A program made the translations under genes and the position numbers. From Sphingomonas sp. TZW2008 (GTDB lineage: Bacteria > Pseudomonadota > Alphaproteobacteria > Sphingomonadales > Sphingomonadaceae): a stretch of 64,000 bases of DNA. The notes beneath the pieces were generated by a model. It searched no databases, was not told the origin of the DNA, and worked only from the letters and a program-made list of their open reading frames with translations. The stretch lies in assembly GCF_002117915.1 (NCBI RefSeq), contig NZ_BDJB01000005.1:372001-436000 (forward strand), written 5' to 3'. Shown here in pieces: positions 29,567 through 37,084 of this stretch (positions are counted from its first letter, which is position 1; every line of letters begins with the position of its first letter).

Positions 29567-29734
29567 TCACATGATGAGCGTATAGAAGCAGACGAAGAAG
29601 GCGGTGAAGCTCAGAACGAACAGCTTCAGGTCCTGATCGTCGTTGCGCGCGACGGCGGGGGCCGGCGGTGGCGGCAAGGTGCGGCGAAGCGGGTGGCGGG
29701 CGGCGCCTTTGGCGGGAATCATCGAGTGCTTCAT
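29567..29734 (-). CDS. 55-residue membrane microprotein, function unknown
   Basis: A short minus-strand reading frame of 55 residues starts MKHSMIPAKG. It continues with a proline/arginine-rich segment and an acidic patch NDDQDLK, and ends in one hydrophobic helix (LFVLSFTAFFVCFYTLIM). Its single C-terminal helix resembles the tail-anchored layout of small respiratory-chain or stress proteins. It fits exactly between the MFS stop and the divergent carbonic-anhydrase start, leaving no other gene for that gap. It is below usual gene-calling length, and no homologue is recognised. Confidence 0.55.
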   Translation of the reverse strand: MKHSMIPAKGAARHPLRRTLPPPPAPAVARNDDQDLKLFVLSFTAFFVCFYTLIM

Positions 29735-29743
29735 GATTTCGCG

Positions 29744-29759
29744 TTAACGACTTGTTTAC
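29744..29759. promoter_or_regulatory. CtrA-box-like sequence
   Basis: TTAA, seven bases, then TTTAC differs at one base from the CtrA consensus TTAA-N7-TTAAC. It lies between the divergent starts of the 55-residue gene and the carbonic anhydrase. A chance match is possible, but A/T-rich sequence is rare in this genome. Confidence 0.25.
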
Positions 29760-29822
29760 GATTTCGCCCAGTGGATTTCTGCCCCAATCTGCCGCTGTCC
29801 GAAGATGGCACAGGAGATGACG

Positions 29823-30347
29823 ATGCCCTTGTACGAACTCCGCGGTCAGCGACCGACCTGTCACGATACCGCCTGGGTCGCGCCGAGCGCCGACATCGTC
29901 GGTGACGTCCGCCTCGCGGAGGACACCAGCGTGTGGTTCGGGGCGGTGATCCGTGGCGACAATACGACGATCCCGATCGGTGCGCGCAGCAACATCCAGG
30001 AAGGCGCGATGCTCCATTCGGATCCCGGATCGCCGCTGACCGTGGGCGAGGATTGCACGGTCGGCCACCACGCGATCCTGCACGGCTGCACGATCGGCGA
30101 TCGCGTGCTGATCGGCATGGGCGCGACCGTGCTCAATCGCGCGGTCATCGCCGACGATTGTATCGTTGGCGCCAATGCGCTGGTGACGGAGGGCAAGACC
30201 TTCCCGCCCGGGAGCCTGATCGTCGGCAGCCCGGCGCGTGCCGTGAAGCAGCTCGACGAGCGCGCGATCGCAAGCCTCAAGGTCTCTGCCGCGCATTATG
30301 TCGAGAATTCCCGCGCCGCTGCGAGCGGGCTGAAGCGGGTCGACTGA
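29823..30347 (+). CDS. Gamma-class carbonic anhydrase-like protein
   Basis: A 174-residue left-handed beta-helix (hexapeptide-repeat) protein of the gamma-carbonic anhydrase/YrdA family. Conserved pieces are VWFGAVIRGDNTTIPIG, the LHSD histidine and the zinc histidines in GHHAILHGC, followed by GMGATVLNRAVI. It may hydrate CO2 or serve a structural role. Three ATGs lie in frame. The one at 29823 sits six bases after an AGGAG ribosome site (29812-29816), so it was chosen over 29805 and 29817. Confidence 0.88.
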   Translation: MPLYELRGQRPTCHDTAWVAPSADIVGDVRLAEDTSVWFGAVIRGDNTTIPIGARSNIQEGAMLHSDPGSPLTVGEDCTVGHHAILHGCTIGDRVLIGMGATVLNRAVIADDCIVGANALVTEGKTFPPGSLIVGSPARAVKQLDERAIASLKVSAAHYVENSRAAASGLKRVD

Positions 30348-30422
30348 CGCGGCTTTAACGATCGTTCAAATCATCGCCGAACCCGCTGGACAGGTCGGAT
30401 CGCAGGCGACATAACCTTGATT

Positions 30423-31391
30423 ATGTCCGTTCCCGCGATCCTCTCCCGCCTGCGTCTGCCGATCATCGGCTCGCCGCTGTTCATCATTTCCGGTCCCGAT
30501 CTGGTGATCGCACAGTGCAAGGCGGGAATCGTCGGATCCTTCCCGGCGCTCAATGCGCGGCCGCAGGGGCTGCTCGACGAGTGGTTGCATCGCATCACCG
30601 AGGAACTGGCCGCGCATAACCGCGCCAATCCCGATCGCCCCGCCGCACCGTTCGCGGTCAACCAGATCGTCCACAAATCGAACGATCGTCTCGACGCGGA
30701 TCTCGCGACTTGCGAGAAATGGCAGGTGCCGATCACGATTACCTCGCTCGGCGCACGCGAGGAACTTAATCAGGCGGTGCACGGCTGGGGCGGCATCACC
30801 TTTCACGACGTGATCGACGATCGGTTCGCGCGCAAGGCGATCGAGAAGGGCGCCGACGGGCTGATCCCGGTGGCGAGCGGCGCCGGCGGGCATGCGGGGC
30901 GGCTTTCGCCGTTCGCGATCGTCAGCGAGATCCGCCAGTGGTTCGACGGCCCCGTCGCGCTGTCGGGCTCGATCGCGACGGGCGATGCGGTGCTCGCGGC
31001 GCAGGCGATGGGTGCCGACTTCGCCTATATCGGATCGCCCTTTATCGCGACCGAGGAAGCAAATGCCGACGAAGGCTATAAGCAGGGCATCGTCGAGGGT
31101 CGCGCGTCGGACATCGTCTATTCGAACCTCTTCACCGGCGTGCACGGGAATTATCTGCGCGGCTCGATCAAGCGCGCCGGGCTCGATCCCGACAATCTAC
31201 CCGAGGGCGACTATAAAACGATGAACTTCGGCCAGGGCGACAATGCGCCGAAGGCCAAAGCGTGGCGCGACATCTGGGGCTCGGGCCAGGGTATCGGCGC
31301 GGTCGAGAAGGTCGAGACGGTCGCCGACCGGATCGACCGGATGGAGCGCCAGTACAATGCCGCCAAAGCGCGGATCGGGCTCGCCGCCTGA
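30423..31391 (+). CDS. Nitronate monooxygenase-like FMN enzyme
   Basis: A 322-residue TIM-barrel flavoprotein of the nitronate monooxygenase/2-nitropropane dioxygenase family. The start LRLPIIGSPLFIISGPDLVIA is typical. FMN-binding features include the SGAGGHAG loop, the VALSGSIATGD strand and GADFAYIGSPFIATEEA. Such enzymes detoxify propionate-3-nitronate or act as enoyl reductases; the substrate is not readable here. The ATG at 30423 was preferred to a TTG at 30417. Confidence 0.88.
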   Translation: MSVPAILSRLRLPIIGSPLFIISGPDLVIAQCKAGIVGSFPALNARPQGLLDEWLHRITEELAAHNRANPDRPAAPFAVNQIVHKSNDRLDADLATCEKWQVPITITSLGAREELNQAVHGWGGITFHDVIDDRFARKAIEKGADGLIPVASGAGGHAGRLSPFAIVSEIRQWFDGPVALSGSIATGDAVLAAQAMGADFAYIGSPFIATEEANADEGYKQGIVEGRASDIVYSNLFTGVHGNYLRGSIKRAGLDPDNLPEGDYKTMNFGQGDNAPKAKAWRDIWGSGQGIGAVEKVETVADRIDRMERQYNAAKARIGLAA

Positions 31392-31401
31392 TCCGAGCCG
31401 A

Positions 31402-31707
31402 TTATCGCGGCAGGTCGGCGCTCAGCGTGTCGACCAGCCGGGCGGCATCGTCCCCGTCCTGAACGATCAGCCACTGCCCCGGCCGCCGCGTATCAATCAC
31501 CGCCACGCCGTGCTTCGGACATAGCCCGAGACACTTCGTCTCGAGCACACCGATATCCGCCTTGCGGCCCTTGCCGAAGCCCGGCTCGGCGCGCAGCACG
31601 GCCGCAAGCCGGTCGCGGCCCCTGTCGCCGAACCCGCCGCCCATCTTCTTCGAACATTTGCCGCATACCAGCAGCGCAGCGCGCCAGTGCGATCGCGCGT
31701 GCTTCAC
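31402..31707 (-). CDS. Thioredoxin-like [2Fe-2S] ferredoxin-type protein
   Basis: A 101-residue protein with CGKCSK (C15, C18) and KCLGLCPK (C59, C63). This CxxC plus CxxxC pattern is that of small thioredoxin-fold [2Fe-2S] proteins related to the NuoE C-terminal domain. Its redox partner is unknown. It starts at a GTG overlapping the stop of the J-domain gene (coupled), which suggests that the two proteins act together. Ten bases separate its stop from the convergent flavoenzyme. Confidence 0.72.
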   Translation of the reverse strand: MKHARSHWRAALLVCGKCSKKMGGGFGDRGRDRLAAVLRAEPGFGKGRKADIGVLETKCLGLCPKHGVAVIDTRRPGQWLIVQDGDDAARLVDTLSADLPR

Positions 31708-32240
31708 GCCGGCTTCCAGCTCCGTCGCTCTTCGGCGGTTCGCAGGACGTCATAGGCAGCCTGGATCGCCTGGAACCGCGTTGCGGCCTCGGCGTCGCCC
31801 GGTCGCACATCGGGGTGGTTCGACTTGGCGAGGCGCCGCCACGCCGTGCGGATATCCTCGAAGCTCGCATCGCTTTCGAGATCGAGTACCTCCAACGCGC
31901 GCATCTCGTCACGCGATCGCGTGCCGTCGCCCGCCCCGCCCCAGCCATAATGCCGCGCCTGTTCGAAGCCCGACGCATCGCGTCGCTCGTTCTGCTCGCG
32001 CGCGGCCGCCTCCTCGGCGTTCAGCCCCTCGAAGTAATTGTAGCCGCGATTGTACTCACCGGCGTGCTGCTGGCAGAAATACCAGCGTTCCGGGCTGTTG
32101 GGCGATTTGGGCGCCGGGCAATTGCCCGGTTCCTCGCAGCCATGCCGGTCGCACAGACGCACCGTCGTCGCCTCACGCTCCGCGCCATAAGGCCGCCAGC
32201 GAGGGAAACCCCAGTCGTTCGAACGGGAAGAACGCGTCAT
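31704..32240 (-). CDS. DnaJ (J-domain) protein with N-terminal cysteine/histidine region
   Basis: A 178-residue protein. The J domain is at the C-terminal end (about residues 115-175), with ALEVLDLESDASFEDIRTAW and the essential HPD in SNHPDVRPGD. It would stimulate a DnaK-type chaperone. The N-terminal half holds CDRHGCEEPGNC and YFCQQHAG, a cysteine/histidine set that could bind zinc. The unusual C-terminal J domain and the coupled ferredoxin suggest a specialised co-chaperone, perhaps in iron-sulfur handling; that is inference. Confidence 0.85.
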   Translation of the reverse strand: MTRSSRSNDWGFPRWRPYGAEREATTVRLCDRHGCEEPGNCPAPKSPNSPERWYFCQQHAGEYNRGYNYFEGLNAEEAAAREQNERRDASGFEQARHYGWGGAGDGTRSRDEMRALEVLDLESDASFEDIRTAWRRLAKSNHPDVRPGDAEAATRFQAIQAAYDVLRTAEERRSWKPA

Positions 32241-32297
32241 CGCGCTGTATCTAGCGATTGCGATGCTAAGGTTAAAGCGGCGCGCGGCCGGACGATG

Positions 32298-32692
32298 ACA
32301 CCAGAGGGCCTGTAAGCCGGGTTCTGTCCACCCTTTGCGGGGTTGGGCGACCATTCCTCTAGGCGCGCCGTTGCCGACGCGCTCAAGCAACCAACCCGGG
32401 CAACGGGCGGGAACACGCCCCGGAGCATGAAGCCCCATGTCGCCCCTATTCGGTCTTGCTCCCGGTGGGGTTTGCCATGCCGCCGCCGTTACCGGAAGCG
32501 CGGTGCGCTCTTGCCGCACCCTTTCACCCTTGCCCGGCCGAAGCCTTCATCCGAAGATTGGGCGGTCTACTCTCTGTGGCACTTTCCCTAGGGTCACCCC
32601 CGGCGGGTGTTACCCGCCACCGTCGTTCCGCGGAGCCCGGACTTTCCTCGGCGTGCGTTGCGGCACGACGCGGTCGCCCGGCCCTCTGGTGT
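32298..32692 (-). ncRNA. rnpB: RNase P RNA (bacterial type A)
   Basis: The minus strand shows the conserved RNase P RNA elements in order. These are a P1 5' strand ACCAGAGGGCC, GAGGAAAGTCCGGGCT (P4/CR-I), ACAGAGAGTAGACCGCC, GGCAAACCCCACCGG (the CCA-interacting P15 region), and the 3' segment AGAACCCGGCTTACAGG followed by GGCCCTCTGGT, which closes P1. This is the catalytic RNA that matures tRNA 5' ends. The ends are set by the P1 complement and may be off by a few bases. It follows ampD on the same strand by about 31 bases. Confidence 0.95.
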
Positions 32693-32723
32693 CGGCGTCG
32701 CTGTAGCGCCCGGTTCGCTGCGG

Positions 32724-33413
32724 TCAATCGTCGCCCTGCGGCTTGGGCAGCAGCAGCGCGAGTAGGATCATGCGGCATTCCGCATCAATCTCGCCGTCGA
32801 TCAGTTCGGGCCGGAAGCGACGCTGGAACGCGACGATCGCCGCCATCTTGTCCGTCACATCGTAGCCGAACCGCTCGAGTGCGAGCAGGAAGCCCGCCTC
32901 CGACCACATCGGGTCCATCAGGTTCTTCGTCGGACGCGGCAGCGCGAGCCGCAGCCGTGCGAGCTTGCCCCACGGAAACAGCTCGCCGGGATCGCGCTTG
33001 CGCGCCGGCGCAATGTCGGAATGGCCGACGATGTTGCCGCGGGTGATCTCGTAGCGGTCCTTCAGATCGTGGACGAGGCGGATCACCGCGTCGATCTGTT
33101 CGTCGGGGAAGGGGCGGTAGCCGAATTCATGCCCGGGATTGACGATCTCAATCCCGATCGACGCGGAATTGACGTCGGTGACGTCGCGCCAGTGCGATCG
33201 GCCCGCGTGCCACGCGCGCTTGTCGTCGGGCACCAGCCGCAGCACGGTGCCGTCCTCGGCCACGACGTAGTGTGACGATACCTTTGCCTCCGGATCGCGC
33301 AGGCGAGCGATCGCCGATTCGGCATCGACCATCCCGGTATAATGCAGCACGATCATCGTGATCGGCAGCGCGCGATCGTCGAAATTGGGCGACGGCGCCT
33401 CGATCGGCGTCAT
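32724..33413 (-). CDS. N-acetylmuramoyl-L-alanine amidase (AmpD-like)
   Basis: A 229-residue amidase_2 (zinc) protein. Zinc and catalytic features are IVLHYTGM near the N-terminus, SHYVVAEDG, AWHAG, IGIEIVNPG and the late VGHSDIAPARKRDPGELFPW. A C-terminal segment (about residues 165-229, with AIVAFQRRFRPELIDGEID) resembles a peptidoglycan-binding domain. It has no signal peptide and so would act in the cytoplasm on recycled anhydromuropeptides. It overlaps the EamA gene by four bases. Confidence 0.88.
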   Translation of the reverse strand: MTPIEAPSPNFDDRALPITMIVLHYTGMVDAESAIARLRDPEAKVSSHYVVAEDGTVLRLVPDDKRAWHAGRSHWRDVTDVNSASIGIEIVNPGHEFGYRPFPDEQIDAVIRLVHDLKDRYEITRGNIVGHSDIAPARKRDPGELFPWGKLARLRLALPRPTKNLMDPMWSEAGFLLALERFGYDVTDKMAAIVAFQRRFRPELIDGEIDAECRMILLALLLPKPQGDD

Positions 33414-34300
33414 TGATGTTCCTTGGCGCGGGCGGTGCGGATGGTCACGATCGCCACCCCTAGCATCGCCACCCCGCCCCCGGCCAGCATGACCATCCCG
33501 AGCGGCGTGCCGAACCAGTAACTCGCCGCGAAGACCGACACGACAGGCGCGGCAAGCGTCAACGGCGTGACGGTGGAGACTGGGTGGCGCTGCAGCAGCC
33601 ACACCATTGCCCCTTGCCCGAGCACGGTCGATCCGATCGCCGAGAAGGCGACCCAACCCAGTGTCGCGAGGCGGAGCTGCGGGATCGCGTGCATCGCGGC
33701 CGGCTCGGCCCATGCCGCCAGCCCGCCGAGTACCAGCGCGCCGATCAGCCCGACCCAGGCGTAGATCGTCAGGATCGGCACGCCGCGCAGCTGGCGCTGG
33801 ATCAGCGAGCAGATCGCCCAGATGAAGCTGCCGATCGCGGTCAGCGCAATGCCCGGCCCCTCGCGCGCCGCGGCGGGATCGAAGACCAACAGGCCGACGC
33901 CGGCGAACGACAGCACGATGCCAATGATACGCGGACCATGGATCCGCTCCTTGAAGACAATGATCGCGAGCAGCATGGAGAAAGGCACGCCGAGCTGCCC
34001 GGCGATCGCCAGCGCGCCGACATTGTCGGCGACAACCAGCGACAGGTTGATGGCGACGTAAAACAGCCCGCCCGAAAGGAAGCCGAGCCCGAGCAACGCA
34101 CGCATCCGACCTGGCACGATGCGCAGCGACCCTGCGCAGACGAGCAGCACGATCGCCTGGCGCAAAAATCCCGCTGTTAGCGGCGCGATCTCGCCCACCG
34201 CCATCTTCACCGCAACAATGTTGAAGCCCCACAACAGGTTCATGGCGACGACGACCAACAGGTCGCGCGGGCCGAAATGCGTGGGCGGGGCGGACGTCAT
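33410..34300 (-). CDS. EamA/DMT-superfamily transporter
   Basis: A 296-residue exporter-like protein with ten predicted helices formed by two EamA repeats, with the AMNLLWGFNIVAVK start and the second-repeat GWVAFSAIGSTVLGQGAMVWLL. DMT carriers export metabolites such as amino acids; the substrate is not determined. It is 19 bases after cheR on the same strand and overlaps ampD, so it may be read from the che transcript, although no chemotaxis role is suggested. Confidence 0.85.
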   Translation of the reverse strand: MTSAPPTHFGPRDLLVVVAMNLLWGFNIVAVKMAVGEIAPLTAGFLRQAIVLLVCAGSLRIVPGRMRALLGLGFLSGGLFYVAINLSLVVADNVGALAIAGQLGVPFSMLLAIIVFKERIHGPRIIGIVLSFAGVGLLVFDPAAAREGPGIALTAIGSFIWAICSLIQRQLRGVPILTIYAWVGLIGALVLGGLAAWAEPAAMHAIPQLRLATLGWVAFSAIGSTVLGQGAMVWLLQRHPVSTVTPLTLAAPVVSVFAASYWFGTPLGMVMLAGGGVAMLGVAIVTIRTARAKEHQ

Positions 34301-34319
34301 CGCTGCCCCGGTGCGGCGC

Positions 34320-35162
34320 TCAGCCAGCCTTGTAAACCACGTTTGGGTCAGCAGGGGCGATTTCGTAGAGGCCGCGGAAGCGCCGACTGGGCACGAACGC
34401 GTCCGACTGGCCGATCACCGTTTCGCCCGCGCCGAGGATCAGCACGCCGTTCGGCCGCAGCGCTTGGGCGATCGCGTCGAGCACCTGCGCGCGCAGTCCC
34501 GGCGCAAGGTAGAACAGCACGTTGCGGCAGAAAATGGCATCGAATCGGCCGGGCGGCGGCAGGTCGGCCACCAGGTTCTGGCGTCGCCACGCGATGCGCT
34601 GGAGCAGGTCTGGGCGGACGATCCAATCGTTGTCGCGCTGCTCGAACCAGCGGATCAGGCGCCTGATCGGCAAGCCGCGCTGCACCTCGAATTGCGTGAA
34701 GCGCCCCACTCGCGCGCGCGCGATAGCGGCCTTCGATACGTCGGTTGCGACGATCTCGGGAACGACGCCGCCGCGTTCGACGAACTCCATCGCCAACGAC
34801 AGCGGCTCCTGCCCGGTCGAGCAACCCGCGCACCAGATGCGCGGCGCCGGTGCGTCGAGAGCGGCGATCGCGTTGGCGGCGGCTTCGATCACGCCGGCAT
34901 CGCGGAAGAAGGAGGTTTCCTGGTTGAGCATCGCGTCGATCACGCGATCGGCGAGCGCGGCGTCGCTGCCGTCGAGCAGCCGCGTCACCAGCGCGTCGAC
35001 GTTGGGAAGCCCGCGTTCGAGCGCGATTGGGCGCAGCGCCGTATCAATGCGCCAAGTGCGATTGGCTGCGATCTGCTGGCCGGTACGCGCCTCGAGCAAG
35101 GCCGCAAGCACGTTGACGGTGCCTGGGCTCGCCTCGCCCGCATTGTCGCGCCGTGCGGTCAT
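34320..35162 (-). CDS. cheR: Chemotaxis protein methyltransferase CheR
   Basis: A 280-residue SAM-dependent methyltransferase that methylates glutamates on chemoreceptors. An N-terminal helical domain is followed by the Rossmann domain with NQETSFFRD, CAGCSTGQEPLSLAM for SAM binding, and FCRNVLFYLAPGLRAQVLDAIAQAL. It has no C-terminal TPR or receptor-docking extension. It overlaps cheB by four bases. No chemoreceptor gene is in the window, so its target must be encoded elsewhere. Confidence 0.93.
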   Translation of the reverse strand: MTARRDNAGEASPGTVNVLAALLEARTGQQIAANRTWRIDTALRPIALERGLPNVDALVTRLLDGSDAALADRVIDAMLNQETSFFRDAGVIEAAANAIAALDAPAPRIWCAGCSTGQEPLSLAMEFVERGGVVPEIVATDVSKAAIARARVGRFTQFEVQRGLPIRRLIRWFEQRDNDWIVRPDLLQRIAWRRQNLVADLPPPGRFDAIFCRNVLFYLAPGLRAQVLDAIAQALRPNGVLILGAGETVIGQSDAFVPSRRFRGLYEIAPADPNVVYKAG

Positions 35163-36217
35163 GCGACGCTTTCCGGCGGCGCGATGAGGCGGGCGATCGC
35201 GTCAGGGGGCAGTACGGCGTCGGCGAGCCCGGCGCGGACCACTGCGCCGGGCATGCCCCAAACGACGGAGGTCGCGGCGTCCTGCGCGACGATCGTGCCG
35301 CCGCAGGCCCGCACGCGCATCGCACCGTCAATGCCGTCGCGTCCCATCCCGCTGAGGATGACCGCGAGGAGGCGGGCGCCGTAACAATCGGCGAGCGAGG
35401 CGAACATCGGATCCACCGATGGTAGATTGCCGTTGGGAACTGGCTCGCGGCTCAGCCTGATCGTGGCGCGACCCCGCGGTAGCGGAACCGCGACAATATG
35501 CGCATCGCCCGGCGCAACGATGATCGCGCCGTCGATCGGCGCCATGCGATCGGTGGCAACATGGCACGGCCGGCCGGTTATGACGTGGAGCTGATCGGCA
35601 AAATAGGGGATGAAGGCGCGCGGCAGATGCTGCGTCACGACGATCGGCGCGTTGAACGTCCGCGGCAGCGCGCGCAACAGGCTGCCGATCGCATGAATGC
35701 CGCCAGTGGAGGCGCCGATCGCTACGAGATCGAAGCCACGCCGCTGCAACGGAAGGGCGCGCAGCGGTCGGGGCGCGCACTGGTCGGTCTCGGTCAAGCG
35801 AACGAGCTTGTCGATCAGCGCCCGTGCGAAGGCAGCGGGGCTGCGCCCCTGCCCTGGTTTCTCCAGCGTATCGGCCGCACCCAGCGCGAGCGCCTGGACG
35901 GTCGACGCGGCACCGTCTCCAGCAAGCGAAGACACGATCAGCACCTTCGCCCCCTGCCCTGCGGCAAGCAGCTCGGGCAGACCAGCAAGCCCGCCCACAC
36001 CGGGCAGTTCGAGGTCGAGCAGGATCACGTCGACCCGCTCGGCGGCAAGGAATTCCAGAGCCCGGGCGACGGTCGACACGGCGCCGACAACCACGAACGA
36101 AGCATCCGCCGAGACCGCTCGCGCCAGCACGGCGCGCGCGACGGTCGAATCGTCGACGATCAGCAGGCGCTGCGGCGCGGGGCCGCGAACGGCCCGATTG
36201 ATCGACGAGATCGCCAC
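35159..36217 (-). CDS. cheB: Chemotaxis methylesterase CheB
   Basis: A 352-residue two-domain protein. The receiver has DDS at 22-24 and phospho-acceptor D68 in LLDLELPG. The methylesterase domain has the serine in GASTGG (about 170), the histidine in TQHLP (about 197) and the aspartate in GMGRDG (about 295). It removes methyl groups placed by CheR. It is nine bases downstream of cheY and overlaps cheR, in one che operon. Confidence 0.94.
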   Translation of the reverse strand: MAISSINRAVRGPAPQRLLIVDDSTVARAVLARAVSADASFVVVGAVSTVARALEFLAAERVDVILLDLELPGVGGLAGLPELLAAGQGAKVLIVSSLAGDGAASTVQALALGAADTLEKPGQGRSPAAFARALIDKLVRLTETDQCAPRPLRALPLQRRGFDLVAIGASTGGIHAIGSLLRALPRTFNAPIVVTQHLPRAFIPYFADQLHVITGRPCHVATDRMAPIDGAIIVAPGDAHIVAVPLPRGRATIRLSREPVPNGNLPSVDPMFASLADCYGARLLAVILSGMGRDGIDGAMRVRACGGTIVAQDAATSVVWGMPGAVVRAGLADAVLPPDAIARLIAPPESVA

Positions 36218-36225
36218 GACAGCGG

Positions 36226-36591
36226 TCAGGCGACGCCGACGATCTGCAGCTTGCTCTCGAGCGTCTCGCGATCGAACGGCTTCATGACATATTCGTCGGC
36301 CCCGGCCTCAATCGCGGCGCGAATATGCGCCATGCCGTTTTCGGTCGTGCAGAAGACGACCTTGGGCCGGCTGGGCAGCGCCGATTCGCGCAGGGCACGC
36401 AGGAAGTCCATGCCGCTCATCACGGGCATGTTCCAGTCGAGCAGCACGACGTCGGGCGGGCTGGCGACGCACGCTTCGAGCGCTTCGCGCCCATCAGCCG
36501 CTTCGGAGACGGCGAAATCAAGACCTTCCAGGATGTGTCGCGCCACTTTGCGGATCACCTTGGAGTCGTCGACGACGAGACACGATTTCAT
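36226..36591 (-). CDS. cheY: CheY-like single-domain response regulator
   Basis: A 121-residue stand-alone receiver domain. It has the acid pair D8/D9, phospho-acceptor D52 in LLDWNMP, the CTTE switch and the KPF lysine. As the only CheY-like protein in the operon, it is the likely output of CheA. It starts 61 bases after cheW, and a TTAC/GTTAA-containing stretch there may hold a secondary promoter. A GTG immediately upstream is a possible alternative start. Confidence 0.92.
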   Translation of the reverse strand: MKSCLVVDDSKVIRKVARHILEGLDFAVSEAADGREALEACVASPPDVVLLDWNMPVMSGMDFLRALRESALPSRPKVVFCTTENGMAHIRAAIEAGADEYVMKPFDRETLESKLQIVGVA

Positions 36592-36652
36592 CACCCAACT
36601 CCGCAATTTCCTTACAGACCCGTCTCTTGCCGGATCAACGGTAAGCACGGCG

Positions 36653-37084
36653 TTAATCAGCGTGACTCATCGTTCGTACCAGCGCCGCGAGATCGACGAT
36701 CAGGAGCGGTTCACCGTCGTGCTCTGCCGCGCCCGTCACCACAGCAGCCCATCGGGCTCCGAGCGGCACGCCCGCCGGAATGGGTTCAACGTCAAGGGCA
36801 AGGACGTCATGTAGCGCATCGACCTGGATCGCGTGATGGTGGCCATCGACGACCGTCAGGATTGCCCGTTCTGCATCAGCGGGTGCCTTCCCCAGACCGA
36901 GCAGATACCAGCTATCGACCACCGTTACGACGCGGCTTCGCAGCGCCGCTAGGCCCATGACCGCGGGATGCGCGCGCGGCGCCGGAACGATCGCGGTCAC
37001 ATCTACGACGGAATCGACCAGGTCGGCCGGAATGGCGATGGAACGGCCGCCGACACGCGCAAGCAGATGAAGCGCCTGTGTCAC
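36653..37084 (-). CDS. cheW: Chemotaxis coupling protein CheW
   Basis: A 143-residue CheW domain that would link receptors to CheA. It has the usual beta-barrel pattern: IAIPADLVDSVVDV, AVMGLAALRSRVVTVVD and ERAILTVVDGHHHAIQVDAL. It starts at a GTG overlapping the cheA stop by four bases (GTGA), so CheA and CheW are made together. The sequence is somewhat short of charged residues in the first strand but otherwise complete. Confidence 0.9.
   Translation of the reverse strand: MTQALHLLARVGGRSIAIPADLVDSVVDVTAIVPAPRAHPAVMGLAALRSRVVTVVDSWYLLGLGKAPADAERAILTVVDGHHHAIQVDALHDVLALDVEPIPAGVPLGARWAAVVTGAAEHDGEPLLIVDLAALVRTMSHAD

Noticed and set aside
30357-30366. Palindrome AACGATCGTT before the nitronate monooxygenase gene
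   Set aside because: CGATCG-type palindromes are extremely frequent in this genome, so a ten-base match has little weight.
32298-32692. Coding frames on either strand across the rnpB region
   Set aside because: The conserved RNase P RNA elements explain the sequence; the frames lack protein-like composition.
36592-36652. CtrA-like site between cheW and cheY
   Set aside because: The spacing between TTAA and TTACC is eight and not seven, and more than one consensus base differs.
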